Origin: Lathyrus oleraceus
Taxonomy: Eukaryota; Streptophyta; Magnoliopsida; Fabales; Fabaceae
DNA: 64,000 bases
Direction of reading: 5' to 3'
Assembly: GCF_024323335.1 (NCBI RefSeq)
Contig: NC_066585.1
Coordinates: 345,531,846 to 345,595,845, forward strand
Positions within the stretch are counted from its first letter, which is position 1, and each line of letters starts with the position of its first letter. Positions 21,239 to 31,437 of this stretch are shown piece after piece. Position numbers and translations under genes: made by a program. The notes beneath the pieces were generated by a model. The model made no database searches and was not told the origin of the DNA. It saw only the letters and a list, made by a program, of their open reading frames with translations.

Positions 21239-22364
21239 TCAGCCAAGAGCAGCTGAATATGTGGTTATTCCCCAAAGGAAGCATTTTGTTTATTTCCCAG
21301 CAATTTGCATCAACCAAGAGTAGTTGAATGCATTAGTTTCAGCCAAGAGCAGTTGAATACTATTTTATTTTCCAGCAATTTGCATCAACCAAGAGCAGTT
21401 GAATGCATTAGTTTCAGCCAAGAGCAGTTGAATACTATTTTATTTTCCAGCAACTTGCATCAACCAAGAGCAGTTGAATGCATTAGTTTCAGCCAAGAGC
21501 AGTTGAATACTATTTTATTTTCCACCGGTTTACTTCAACCAAGAGTCATTGAATGCATCAGTTTTAGCCAAGAGTTGTTGAATATGACATCTTTAGCCAA
21601 AAACAGCTGAATATGATCATTTGTTCTCCCAGGAGTACCTAATGTCAGTCAAGAGCAACTGAACGTGATTCTCTCATCCCCAGTCATTTGCATGTCATTT
21701 GAGAAATCAAGAGCATTTCTCAATTCATTTACATTCATGATTAAGGAATCAAGAGTATTTCTTAATTCATTTGCATTTCATCTAAGAAATCAAGAGCATT
21801 TCTCAATTCATTTACATTCATGATTAAGAAATCAAGAGTATTTCTTAACTCATATATATTCCATTTAGATTCATGATTAAGAAATCAAGAGTATTTCTTA
21901 ACTCATCTGCATGTCATCTGAGAAATCAAGAGCATTTCTCAATTCATTCACATTCATGATTAAGGAATCAAGAGTATTTCTTAATTCATTTGCATTTCAT
22001 CTAAGAAATCAAGAGCATTTCTCAATTCATTTACATTCATGATTAAGAAATCAAGAGTATTTCTTAACTCATATATATTCCATTTACATCCATGATTAAG
22101 AAATCAAGAGTATTTCTTAACTCATCTGCATGTCATCTGAGAAATCAAGAGCATTTCTCAATTCATTCACATTCATGATTAAGGAATCAAGAGTATTTCT
22201 TAATTGATTTTCATATCTTCTGAGAAATCAAGAGCATTTCTCAATTCATTTACATTCATGATTAAGAAATCAAGAGTATTTCTTAACTTATACCATTTCA
22301 TATTTAAGAAGTCAAGAGTACTTCTTAACCTGCATAGCATCTGAGAAATCAAGAGTATTTCTTA
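21239..22364 (+). repeat. array of about 27 stem-loops with CAAGAG loop
   Basis: Every unit is arm-CAAGAG(C/T)-complementary arm. Part 1 (21239-21662) has 5-bp stems: TCAGC/GCTGA, TCAAC/GTTGA, TCAGT/ACTGA, in a ~78-bp higher-order repeat at 21305-21535. Part 2 (21699-22364) has 8-10 bp stems: TGAGAAAT/ATTTCTCA, ATTAAGAAAT/ATTTCTTAAT, TTAAGAAGT/ACTTCTTAA (22304-22328), at ~40-bp spacing with TTCATTTACATTCATG-like spacers. Arms change together while the loop is constant. A short ORF through part 1 is a by-product of the 78-bp repeat. Confidence 0.8.
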
Positions 22365-22507
22365 TATCCGAGTGCATTCGGTCATAACCATAAGCATATC
22401 ATTCTTCTACATAAGAGGGCCAAATTTGGATCTCTTTATTATTTAAACTATATTTCACCATGATGATTTGAAGAAGAGTTCTTCGTATCCTCTACTTAAA
22501 GATGTTT

Positions 22508-22520
22508 AAATAGGGGCAGC
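22508..22520 (+). other. Ogre polypurine tract
   Basis: AAATAGGGGCAGC abuts the 3' LTR start TGTCATACCC; it would prime plus-strand DNA synthesis. The related right-hand element has AAATAGGGGAAGC at the same place (45787-45799). Confidence 0.75.
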
Positions 22521-24444
22521 TGTCATACCCTAAATTTTCCCCTAAGTTTTTTCACTCGCATAAGCATAACATGAATCGATCCATTTTGTCGTGCATTTCA
22601 TTAGTTAAAAAGCATTTTATTAGAGTTTATATAAAAAGTTAGGAGTTCTAGCATTTTATCTGATCTTGATAATATTCATTCAGTCATATGTTGATTGAGA
22701 AGTCAAAAGATTTGATTTCTCGAATCTCAGTGCATCATTCACTCACTTACATCTTGTTTCAGAGGTTCAGAGATTGATAATGAAGAGTATTAACATTGTA
22801 TGAATCTTTGTATGTTTTAATTGTGATGGAGAATCATAAGTAAATGGTCCAAGAGCGATTCATTTGCATCTGATTATCTGTTCACGATTATTCAGTCAAT
22901 AATTCAGTTCATTTACAAGAGGTTTTCATTTTGTAGTTGTCACAACGTGCATTTTATTTCACTCGAAATAATTTTTCGGATCTAGAGACAGATTGGTCAA
23001 ATTGTTTTTGAATTGTACTTCAAATTAGCGGGCAAAAAAATTTCAAAATTGAGCTTGCAGACGTCAGTTTTTTTAATTTATGTTTCACGTAGTTCAATCT
23101 GGCATTCTCGTTTTATTTTTTTGACTACTTTTTTTTGTCGCATTTTTATCCGCCTGTGCCTTTTAACCGGTCGATTTTATTTCAAAATTTGATCAAAACT
23201 TGTATGTTTCCGAGAAATTTCTTTCGCGGTGGTCATTTTAATGCGTTCAGTTTATTTTTTCGGATATTTTACGCCTGATTTTTATTTGTTTTTTATCCGA
23301 TTATTTTTGGTCTTTTTCCAAAATAATCGGGAGAATTATTTAGAATTCTCTATGGTTTCAATTTTATTTTTACTCATGTTTATGTATTTTTAATTTTATT
23401 AATAAAGTTAAAAAGATTTAGTTTTTATTAATCAATCAACTTGGATTATTTATTTTTATTTTTTAAATTAATTTTGTTTAAAAAAAATCTTTTGACTAAT
23501 TATGGAATGCCATTTGGCATTACTTTTCTTTCTCTTTCACTTTTTCTCTTATTTCCTTTTCTTTTCTCTCTTTTCTTTTTCTCCTTCCTATCTTCTCTTT
23601 CTCTCTCTCCACGTTTCTTCTCCTCTCACTCACAGATTTATGTTTTCTCTTTTTCTCCACTCCTTTTCTTATTCTCTTACCACATCACTTCAACACCAGA
23701 AAAATAATAATAAAATATTTTCTCATTTCTCACTAAAGAGCAAACCGCCCTCCCTCTCTATAATATCCCACCTCATCTTTTTATCACAAAAAAAAATCGG
23801 CCATAGAACTTACTAAAAATATCTACACTGTTCAATCTCTCAAACCTCCATCCACTTCTTCACCATTCACATTGCCACCATTAAACCAACACTTCAAACC
23901 AAGAACAACAAAACTCAGATCCTAACTCCAAGCTCCATCCGTCAGAAACGTCCAATAATCCGACCTCGCGACCGCGACCACCACCCTTGAAACTGTCGTC
24001 TCCGAAATTAATTACGTTAATTTTTTTTTCACTTTTAATTTTGATCTGTGTTAGACTTAATTTATTTATGTCGTGCTAAGTTTTTAAGGATTGAAAAGAG
24101 AGATTTAATGAGAGTTTAAGTTGGAGATTTAATGATTTAAGTTAGAAATTAATGAGTTTAAATTGGTTTTAGAAAGAAAAAAAAAAGGTTTGGTTGTTGT
24201 TCTGGTAATGACGAGAGACATGAGGAAGAAGAAATTGGTTGAGTCTTTCTCCCCTGCCACGTGTCAGGAAGGGGGTGGTTGTTTTTAAAAAATAAAATAC
24301 AAAATAAAAAAGGAAAGAAGAAGAAGAAATGATTTCCTCTCTCCCAACACACACATCACCGTTTTGTTTATTTATTTTTTAATTATATTTTTTTCCTTAG
24401 TTTATATTATTATTATCATTATTATTATTATTATTATTATTGTA

Positions 24445-24479
<35 letters not shown>

Positions 24480-24603
24480 GAATATTATTATTATTACCAT
24501 TAATTTAGTATTAATTGTTAATATTATTACTAACTTCCTATTTATTACTATTATCATCATTGATTATTGTTATTCTAATTCATTAATTATCATTTATTCT
24601 CTA

Positions 24604-24668
<65 letters not shown>

Positions 24669-25027
24669 CCACTATTATTTATTATTATTATTAGTATTAC
24701 TACTGATGTTACTATTATTATTATTTATTTTATTTATTTCATTTATAAAATATTATTATTTATTTATTGATTTTTTATTGTTATTCTTGTTATTAGTTGT
24801 TATTTCTGTTAGTATTATTATTAATTGCAATTATTAGTATTATTGAATTTTTATTTATCATTATTCATTATTTTATTTTTATTTTTATTTTTTATTTTAT
24901 TAATTATTAATATTATTATTTATTTATTTATTGATTTATTTATTTATTATTATTATTAGTATTACTATTAATTGCGATTATTAGTATTACTGAATTTTAT
25001 TTATCACTATCTATTATTGTTTGTTTA

Positions 25028-25082
<55 letters not shown>

Positions 25083-26763
25083 TTATTCATTTTGTTTATT
25101 TTTATTATTCTTATTATTAGTTATTATCATTATCAATTGTTGTCATTATTTGTTTATTTTATTTTATTTATCATTATTTATTATTATTTTTATAAGTTTT
25201 CCAGATTATTATTATTATTAGTTTTGTTTTATTATTATTATCATATTTATTTATTAATTAATTGGTCATTACTTATTAAATTTTTTTATTTTTTATTTTT
25301 TAAAAAATTTGATTTAATTGTCCGATTGATTTTTCACAAATGCGTAGTAATTTTAAAATTAAAAATTCAATTTGACTTCCGATTTTACTTCGTGTCCCTT
25401 GGGTTTCTCTTGGACCTTCTTACAACGAGATTCTTTTATTATTTTTTTATTTTTATTTTTTTCTTTTTCAAACTGTCTTTCAAAACTTATATCATTTAAT
25501 TATTATATTGTACCCCCATTCCTAAACACGTGTAATAAATTTACCGCTTTCATTTACTTTACTGTACTATTTGATTGTTAATAGAAGATTAAAATCAACC
25601 ATTTTAGAAAAGAACAAAAACAAACACTCAATCCAACGTCGAGTCTTTTTTCCAAATCAAATCCAAATTGATTGCAAAGTCGAGCACTACCCCCCGCCAC
25701 ATCCAAACTTTTTTCATAAAGTCAACTTCAGACACTTGATCCAATTTCAAGTTGTCCCGCTGTTTTTAAAAGCTTTTCACAATAGAAATGGAAGAAACTG
25801 ATTAAGTTTAGACTTTCTGTGTTTCGAATGTTAGGATACTGCTGTAGAGCTCAATGTTCAAACATTCGTCTTCCATATTAAAATACAATAATTACTAGAA
25901 TTAAGTCATTTCTCTTATAGAAGAAAAAGATTGATTGGGTATCGACCTTCTCTTTCCCGATTATTTGGACACTGTTGTAGAGCTCTCTGTCTGACTAATC
26001 GTCTTTCGTTAATGAACTTTGACCTAATTTGCCACACATTTTCATAATAAAATTTTGGATGAAAAGAGAGTGATTGAGCTTAAGCCTCTTCCTTTTCGAG
26101 CATTTAAGTACTGCAGTAGAGCTCCCTGCTTAAATGCTTGTGTCCGCTTAAAATCAACTCAAACTTATTTTCCGCCCTCGTGCGACCCCAATTTTTTTTC
26201 CAAAAAGGAGTATGCAATATCCATTTTTGATGCAAAATAAATAAAGACTTCAGCCTCCAAAAGCGAGCAGCAAGTAAAAGTTTAATCGCTCAAATGTGAT
26301 CCAAGCATCACCCTCTTTAAAAGCAATCTGTCTAGTAGTTCTCTTTGGGTAGAACTACGTATGCCTTGAATTCTTCATAGCACCTGGAGATACGTAGGAG
26401 CAGGATTGCGAAATCTTGTCAGGCACATTAATATTAAAACACCCCTAAGTATTTCCTTTCTCTATTTCTATTTCTTCACCCGATAAGTAGAAGATCACAA
26501 ACGATATCACGCTAACACTCTAACACAAAACTAACTAAATGGGTCCCATCGAGTACGATGGATGTGAGGGGTGTTAATACCTTCCCCTTGCATAACCGAC
26601 TCCCGAACCCAATTTGGTTGCGACGACCATTTCTTTTTGATTTTTATGGGTTTTATCGATATTTCCCCTTTCCCTCTTTGGGAATAAATAAAGTTCGGTG
26701 GCGACTCTATTTTGTTTATATTTCGAGTGTTCCTTACGCTTGGGTACTTTTTGCGCCGCGACA
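22521..26763 (+). repeat. Ogre 3' LTR (4243 bp)
   Basis: TGTCATACCC to CGCCGCGACA, collinear with the 5' LTR except for an extra ~558-bp block at 25518-26075 and microsatellite length changes. Substitutions against the 5' copy are mostly transitions. It carries three GTAGAGCTC stem-loops where the 5' LTR has one. Confidence 0.95.
25825..26137 (+). repeat. three LTR stem-loops with conserved loop, changing stems
   Basis: Units at about 135-bp spacing: CGAATGTT/AACATTCG (25825-25868), CGATTA/TAATCG (25958-26001), GCATTTAAG/CTTAAATGC (26100-26137). Loops share ACTG(C/T)(A/T)GTAGAGCTC. Each is preceded by a CTTCTCTTTC-like string. Units 1 and 2 fall in the block missing from the 5' LTR. Confidence 0.7.
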
Positions 26764-26768
26764 AGTAT
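26764..26768. repeat. target-site duplication AGTAT of Ogre (right copy)
   Basis: AGTAT follows the 3' LTR end ACA; matches 5626-5630. Confidence 0.95.
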
Positions 26769-27698
26769 AATGGACTATGCTCATGAAACATACCACACAC
26801 AAAAAGAATATGCAAAAGGTGTGGCCTAATCTCATCCATACTCATGTCAATTTTTCAATCAACTAGCATTAGGACTTTGAGATGTCATAGGCCAAATGGA
26901 ATGAATGAATGAAGAAAGAGAATAAGATGAAGTGGGATGGGAATGGATCAAAACACAAATTGGTCAAAGGAGGACTTTTACCAAATTAATATCATCCATT
27001 CATTTTGGGAGATGGAATGTACATTCCTTCAATCCCCTAAATCCAATGATATTAATTTTACAAAGTCAAATCAACCTTGACCAAGGACCAACAACAAGAG
27101 TTAAACATAAACAAGTCATCACAATTGGTCAACAAATTTATTTGGCATTTATTCAAATTAAAAAATACTAAAATAGTGCATTTAAATTAAATATGATTTG
27201 TCCAATTCCTAAAATCTCATCAAAACACCAAAGAAATGGCCATGAGATTTATCATAGGTCAAACAAGGTCAAAGGACCTTGGAGAAAAAATTTCATAATT
27301 TTTGGACATTGAAAAATATTTTTAAACAATTAAAAACAAATGCAAAATCAATTAATTCATGAAAAATATTAATAATAATCCAAAAAATATTTTTAATTCA
27401 GAATATGAAAGAGAAAAATATTTGAATTTTTTTGGTGAAAGTCCCATATTTTTTGGATCAATATTGAATTTAATATGAATTATTGAAAATAATGCAATTA
27501 AAATGAAAATTAAAATATCAGAAAAAACGTGGACCACTTGATCTCCCTCATTAATTGAGGTGGCATATCAAGTGGCCAGAAACACGCGTTCTACCGTGCA
27601 CAAGAGTCAGCGCGCAATAGGCATGGTATTCAAAAGGAACGAACCAGATTAAAACAAATGAGATGGATCCTATGGCTATGAGAGATGCCAGCACATCG

Positions 27699-27745
27699 CC
27701 GGAGCTGTAGCTCCGGTCTTCTTCTCCGGTGGACCTCACCGGACT
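27699..27745. promoter_or_regulatory. CCGG palindromes in the Ogre-like LTR
   Basis: CCGGAGCTGTAGCTCCGG is a near-perfect 8-bp-arm palindrome, followed by CCGGTGGACCTCACCGG (6-bp arms). In the other copy of this LTR (47829-47845) the second palindrome reads CCGGCGAAGCTCGCCGG, so a T-A pair has become C-G on both arms. Confidence 0.5.
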
Positions 27746-28270
27746 GGTCCACCTTCAACCATCACCAAAATTAAAAACAAGGACATGATTTCAAAGTAAA
27801 AATGGCACTAAGTTCGATTCTGGCCTCAATTCATTCTAACTCCAAGTATATTGAGAGATACATGGAGTTGAAATTTGAGGTACATTAACTGAGTTGCTTC
27901 AATTTGGCCTCAAAGCAACTCAATCTTCTTGCCTACATTGGTAGGACTTCAGACAACCAAAGAATCAATATAATTGAGCAAGAATTTGAGAGAATCGAAA
28001 AGATCAAAATTTCTGGAAAATACCTTCAATGGAGGTCTGGATTCAACTGATCTTGATCTTGCTTGTGCTTGATCTCACTCCACTTGCTTGCAGAAGAAGG
28101 ATTGGATGCTTAAAAGGATGTGGATTCCTGGAGATTTGAATTTCAAAACAGTGGAAATTCAACCTCAAATTGAAATGAATTTCTCAGGTTATTCTTTGCA
28201 AAGTGAGGGTTAGAGATGGGGGATCAAAGTTGGCGCGAATGTGTGTCCATTGTTGAGCATATGAGGCTCT

Positions 28271-28277
28271 ATTTATA
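28271..28277 (-). promoter_or_regulatory. TATA box of the Ogre-like LTR (left copy)
   Basis: Minus strand TATAAAT in GCTATAAATAGAGCC, matched by CCTATAAATAAAG at 47295 in the right copy. Followed about 245 bp downstream by a conserved CCATTGAAG|GTA donor-like site in both copies. Confidence 0.6.
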
Positions 28278-29793
28278 GCTGAAACCATTGATATTTGCAC
28301 ACTTGAAATCACTTTCCAAATTTGGTCATTGATGATGCATGGGTGCATGGGCGCGCATAGGCCCATAAAATCATTGTCATAAGTCCACAAATGAATGTTA
28401 GATAGTCTGAATTCAGCTTGGGTTGCAAGGCAAGTGTGCATTTGGATTTGAAGTTTGATCCTTGCCAAGTGATGTCACCATGTTCATGCCATGCGCAGCC
28501 TATGCATTCCTTGTCCAAAATGAATGAATTTGAGCTCTTCGGAAAGGTGAGATCAAGAGGAACAACTTTCATGTTCAACACTTTTTCATTTGGAGCTTGG
28601 AACTTGAAGAAAATTGAGGTGGAAGTTTGGAAATTTTTGATATATCAAAAATTTTCTAAGTGTCAAGCCATATGTCTCAATATTCCACCTTGCTTAACTT
28701 TTTATATGAGCTTCAAATGAGAAAAGTGTCTTCATAAAAGTTATATCTCTTTAAAAGACCTTCAAAATGTTTACAAATTTCATGTCATTTGGATTTGAAA
28801 TGATAGAGTTATGCATTTTTGAAGTTTGGAAAAATCACTTGGTCAATGGTATAGGTCAAAAGTGACCTATAATGTAACCTCATATCACATGCTCAAAAAA
28901 GTTGAATTAGCTTCCACTCCAAACATCAAAGTTGAAGTAGACACATTGAATTTGATTTTGCAAATTGGAAATATTCCATCTAATAAGAATTGAGCAAGTT
29001 ATTGCCTTGGGAAGTTGATTTTCAAATTAGGGTTTATACAAAATGACCTATAATGTTTCAACATAGAAAATGATTTTCCAAGAAAAACTAGCTCTAGGTC
29101 TCAACATGAAAGTTGTTTGGAATGTCATTTAGAGTAAGGTTTCTCTTGTAATCATTTTCATATGGGAAAATTGTAGGAGATAGGGTCTAGGGAGACCCAA
29201 TTTTGATCAGATGAATCCATCTGGCCAACCACTATCAACAAACTTGCTAACTTCCAATTCTCTTGACTTTATTGGCTCATGGTAGATCATATATGCATAA
29301 GATGATGAATTTTGAAGTGTCCCTTGAGAAATTTGATCAATTAGTGAGATAGCTTGTTGGAGAAGTTATTCAAGATACCCAGTTAAACTAGGGTTTCCAA
29401 GAAAAATCACCCTCAAACTCTTGAAGAAAACTTGATCAATATAATATGTAGATAACATTAGGACTCATATATAATGCTCATAACCATTCTTGGATCAATT
29501 CTTGGTTGTGCTCTTTGTTCATGGGGGTTTCAAACCCTAGATGTGAACTTGATGAATCAATGGAATCATGCCCTTCCTACAAAAGAGTTAGACAAAATGC
29601 AAATACATATTTTTGGTATTTGGTTAGTGAAATGATAAAATACAAGTATGATACAATCACAAAGTGCTTGGTGATCTCTCCTAAAATAAACCCAATGAAT
29701 GAGGGGTAAGGAGGATGCCAAGGTGTGATCCCAATGCTAGTGCTTATGATGAAATTACATGAGGGATATTAGGGTCAAAATTAGGGTCTTGCA

Positions 29794-30045
29794 ACATCCA
29801 ACATACACTATCGAATAAACCCAAAGCATGAAGGGCAGCATCATCAGGGTAATAGTGTGTGCATCAGGGCCACAAGGAAATCCTAGTAACTCAGCCATCT
29901 CACGGTGGGTGAAATTATACTTGGTTTCGAAAAGCCTAAATGTAGTCAGGCCTCTACCAAATCCTATTCCTTTGTTAGGGTCATAATAAAGGGAACTCAG
30001 GAATTCAAGGGTAAGCCTACGGTATTGGCTATACCTCTTCCTCAC
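29794..30045 (-). pseudogene. A1 accessory ORF1 remnant
   Basis: The minus strand encodes RRLTLEFLSSLYYDPN and FRLFETKYNFTHREMAELLG, clearly paralogous to the A2 ORF at 55862-54633 (LTLEFLSSLVYNPEHG; FSMDFNYSRRDLADLLG). Only about 80 codons remain before the Ogre-like LTR cuts the frame at 29793; the last ~14 residues of that frame come from LTR sequence. Function of this Athila family protein is unknown. Confidence 0.75.
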
Positions 30046-30335
30046 AGCAAAACTATCCTAACCTACTTAGTTGAGAAGACACATAACATTATATCTTAAT
30101 CCTAATATAGTCAGGGTCAACCATTAGGATATATAGAAAGTACCATTTCCCTCTGTGCTAACATGTCAAAACGGCGCCTTTGATTTTAGCTCCTAAATAT
30201 AACCTCCATATCGTCAATAGGCTTCATACTCCTAAGTTAGTGATAAGTTATCTGAATCTATGTTAGCCTGAAAGTAAATAAAGGTTATACTATTAGTAAA
30301 AGGTACCACATGAAAGTGTTGGAATAGTTAGTAAC

Positions 30336-30376
<41 letters not shown>

Positions 30377-30484
30377 TAATTACAAACATAGAATAAAAAT
30401 AAAAATGAAAATGAAAACAACTAAAAAGAAAAGATAAAGATTAAAGGTCGTGGATTTCCTACCACGTAGCGCTTCATTTAATGT
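30046..30484. other. A1 spacer between ORF1 and integrase
   Basis: Noncoding, with an (AAT)n microsatellite at about 30335-30375 and a GCGCTTCATTTAATGT string matching the equivalent A2 spacer (56057-56075). Nothing else recognisable. Confidence 0.6.
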
Positions 30485-31145
30485 TGGGAGCCCGACATCA
30501 ATTTGGTATAGTGCTAATCTTTCGAGAGAGCGGGCAGCTCTTCCAATTTGTAGCTCATGCAGAAATCCTTATTCTCTACATTGTGGTAGTTCTTAAGTCG
30601 CTTCCCATTTACAATGAATGGTTCATTGGTTTTACCTCTTATTTCCACAACTCCACTTTGGAAAACTCTCGTGACCTCAAAAGAGCCAGACCATCTAAAA
30701 CGAAGTTTGCCTGGAAAAAGTTTGACTTGAGAATTAAAGGGAAGGACTATGTCACCCTCATTTAATTCTCTCTTTGTAATTTGTTTGTCATGCCACTATT
30801 TGGTTCTTTCCTTATAAACACGAGCATTCTCATATGCATCTAATCTAAGTTCTTATAATTCATGGATATCCAAAATTCTTTTCTCGCCTCAGCTGCGTAA
30901 TTCATGTTAAGGGTCTTGATGGCCCAATAAGCTTTATGCTCGAGTTCCACAGGCAAGTGACATGATTTACCATAAACTAGTTTGAATGGTGTTGTTCCTA
31001 TCGGGGTTTTGTAAGTTGTCCTATAAGCCTACATAGCTTCATGAAGTTTTGCAGACCAATCTTTCCTAGAAGTTGCAACGGTTTTCTCCAAAATTTGTTT
31101 TATTTCTCTATTGGAAACTTCAACTTGCCCACTTGTTTGAGGGTG
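30485..31145 (-). pseudogene. int: A1 integrase, C-terminal part (downstream of Tekay)
   Basis: The reverse complement matches the A2 integrase C-terminal half (56103-56740), with corresponding strings for [18 protein letters not shown] and FPGKLRSRW-type segments, but with several stops. It is the continuation of 39754-40557; the Tekay insertion split the catalytic-core coding sequence just before the conserved His-Pro-Gln-Thr region. Confidence 0.75.
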
Positions 31146-31150
31146 ATATG
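31146..31150. repeat. target-site duplication ATATG of Tekay (left copy)
   Basis: ATATG before TGTAACACCC; second copy 39749-39753. Both flanks belong to the A1 integrase gene. Confidence 0.97.
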
Positions 31151-31329
31151 TGTAACACCCCAATTAAAATAAGATAATTGTTTGATTTAAATTAATATTT
31201 TATTTATTAATTTAATTGAATAATTGGAATTTTGGATTATTATTATTTCGAAATAATAATTATTGGAATAATTATTTATTGGAATATATCAGTTGGAAGT
31301 TAGAAAAGTCCCAATTCTGGAAAAAAGGG

Positions 31330-31343
31330 TTTTCACGTGAAAA
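31330..31343. promoter_or_regulatory. G-box palindrome in Tekay LTR
   Basis: TTTTCACGTGAAAA, a 14-bp perfect palindrome centred on CACGTG, 180 bp into the LTR and upstream of the purine-rich leader and donor site. G-boxes bind plant bZIP/bHLH factors; use by this element is inferred. Repeated unchanged in the 3' LTR (about 37897-37910). Confidence 0.5.
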
Positions 31344-31437
31344 GGAAAGGAGAAGCGGCTGAAAGAGAAAAAGGGCAAACGGCAGAGCAAGAGAAGAGGA
31401 AAAGCTTGAAGGTGCAGAATTTGCCGGATTAACTCAG

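Larger units (their letters stand above)
19702..22508 (+). other. Ogre 3' UTR
   Basis: A 2.8-kb noncoding region between INT and the PPT. It carries four two-tier hairpins (19728-19922), a stretch around 20130-20200 with a CTCCTCTTAGAGG palindrome and AATAAA, a unique section 20250-21200 with recurrent CCCAGxGAGTCTC phrases, then a long CAAGAG hairpin array (21239-22364). Tandem repeats in this hypervariable region are known in Tat-lineage elements. No supportable ORF. Confidence 0.8.
5631..26763 (+). mobile_element. complete Ogre (Ty3/gypsy, Tat lineage) retrotransposon, 21.1 kb
   Basis: Structure in order: 5' LTR 5631-9240, Arg PBS 9243-9260, leader with tandem hairpin repeats, extra ORF1 10150-12180, gag, protease, intron 15981-16235, RT-RH-aRH-INT to 19701, a 2.8-kb 3' UTR of hairpin arrays, PPT, and 3' LTR 22521-26763, all flanked by TSD AGTAT. 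Size, extra 5' ORF, dual RNase H and pro/RT intron are diagnostic of Ogre. Coding capacity is damaged: four stops and a frameshift in gag-pro, and YVDY in RT. LTRs differ by roughly 3% in the first 215 bp (7 sites by eye) plus a 558-bp length difference. Confidence 0.95.
26769..29793 (-). repeat. Ogre-like 5' LTR (segment 4, LTR start)
   Basis: Continues the minus-strand LTR to its start at 29793 (minus strand reads TGCAAGACCCTAATTTTG; the plus-strand relative starts TATAAGACCCC at 45800). It includes a TATA box (28271-28277), GC palindromes (27699-27745) and a donor-like GAAG|GTAT on the minus strand near 28025. No polypurine tract adjoins 29793, so this is the outer edge of the element; Athila-like A1 sequence follows at once. 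Short ORFs here are not genes. Confidence 0.85.

Noticed and set aside
21305..21610. 101-codon ORF with internal 26-residue repeats
   Set aside because: By-product of a 78-bp tandem repeat (divisible by three) in the 3' UTR; no start context, and the hairpin pattern explains the sequence.
21239..22364. Regularly spaced short repeats resembling a CRISPR array
   Set aside because: Spacers are themselves repeats, units are hairpins of varying stem, the context is a plant retrotransposon 3' UTR, and there are no cas genes.
27551..27739. ORF in the Ogre-like LTR near the CCGG palindromes (also 28184-28720, 47054-47445)
   Set aside because: Short, not conserved in frame between the two LTR copies, and within noncoding LTR sequence.
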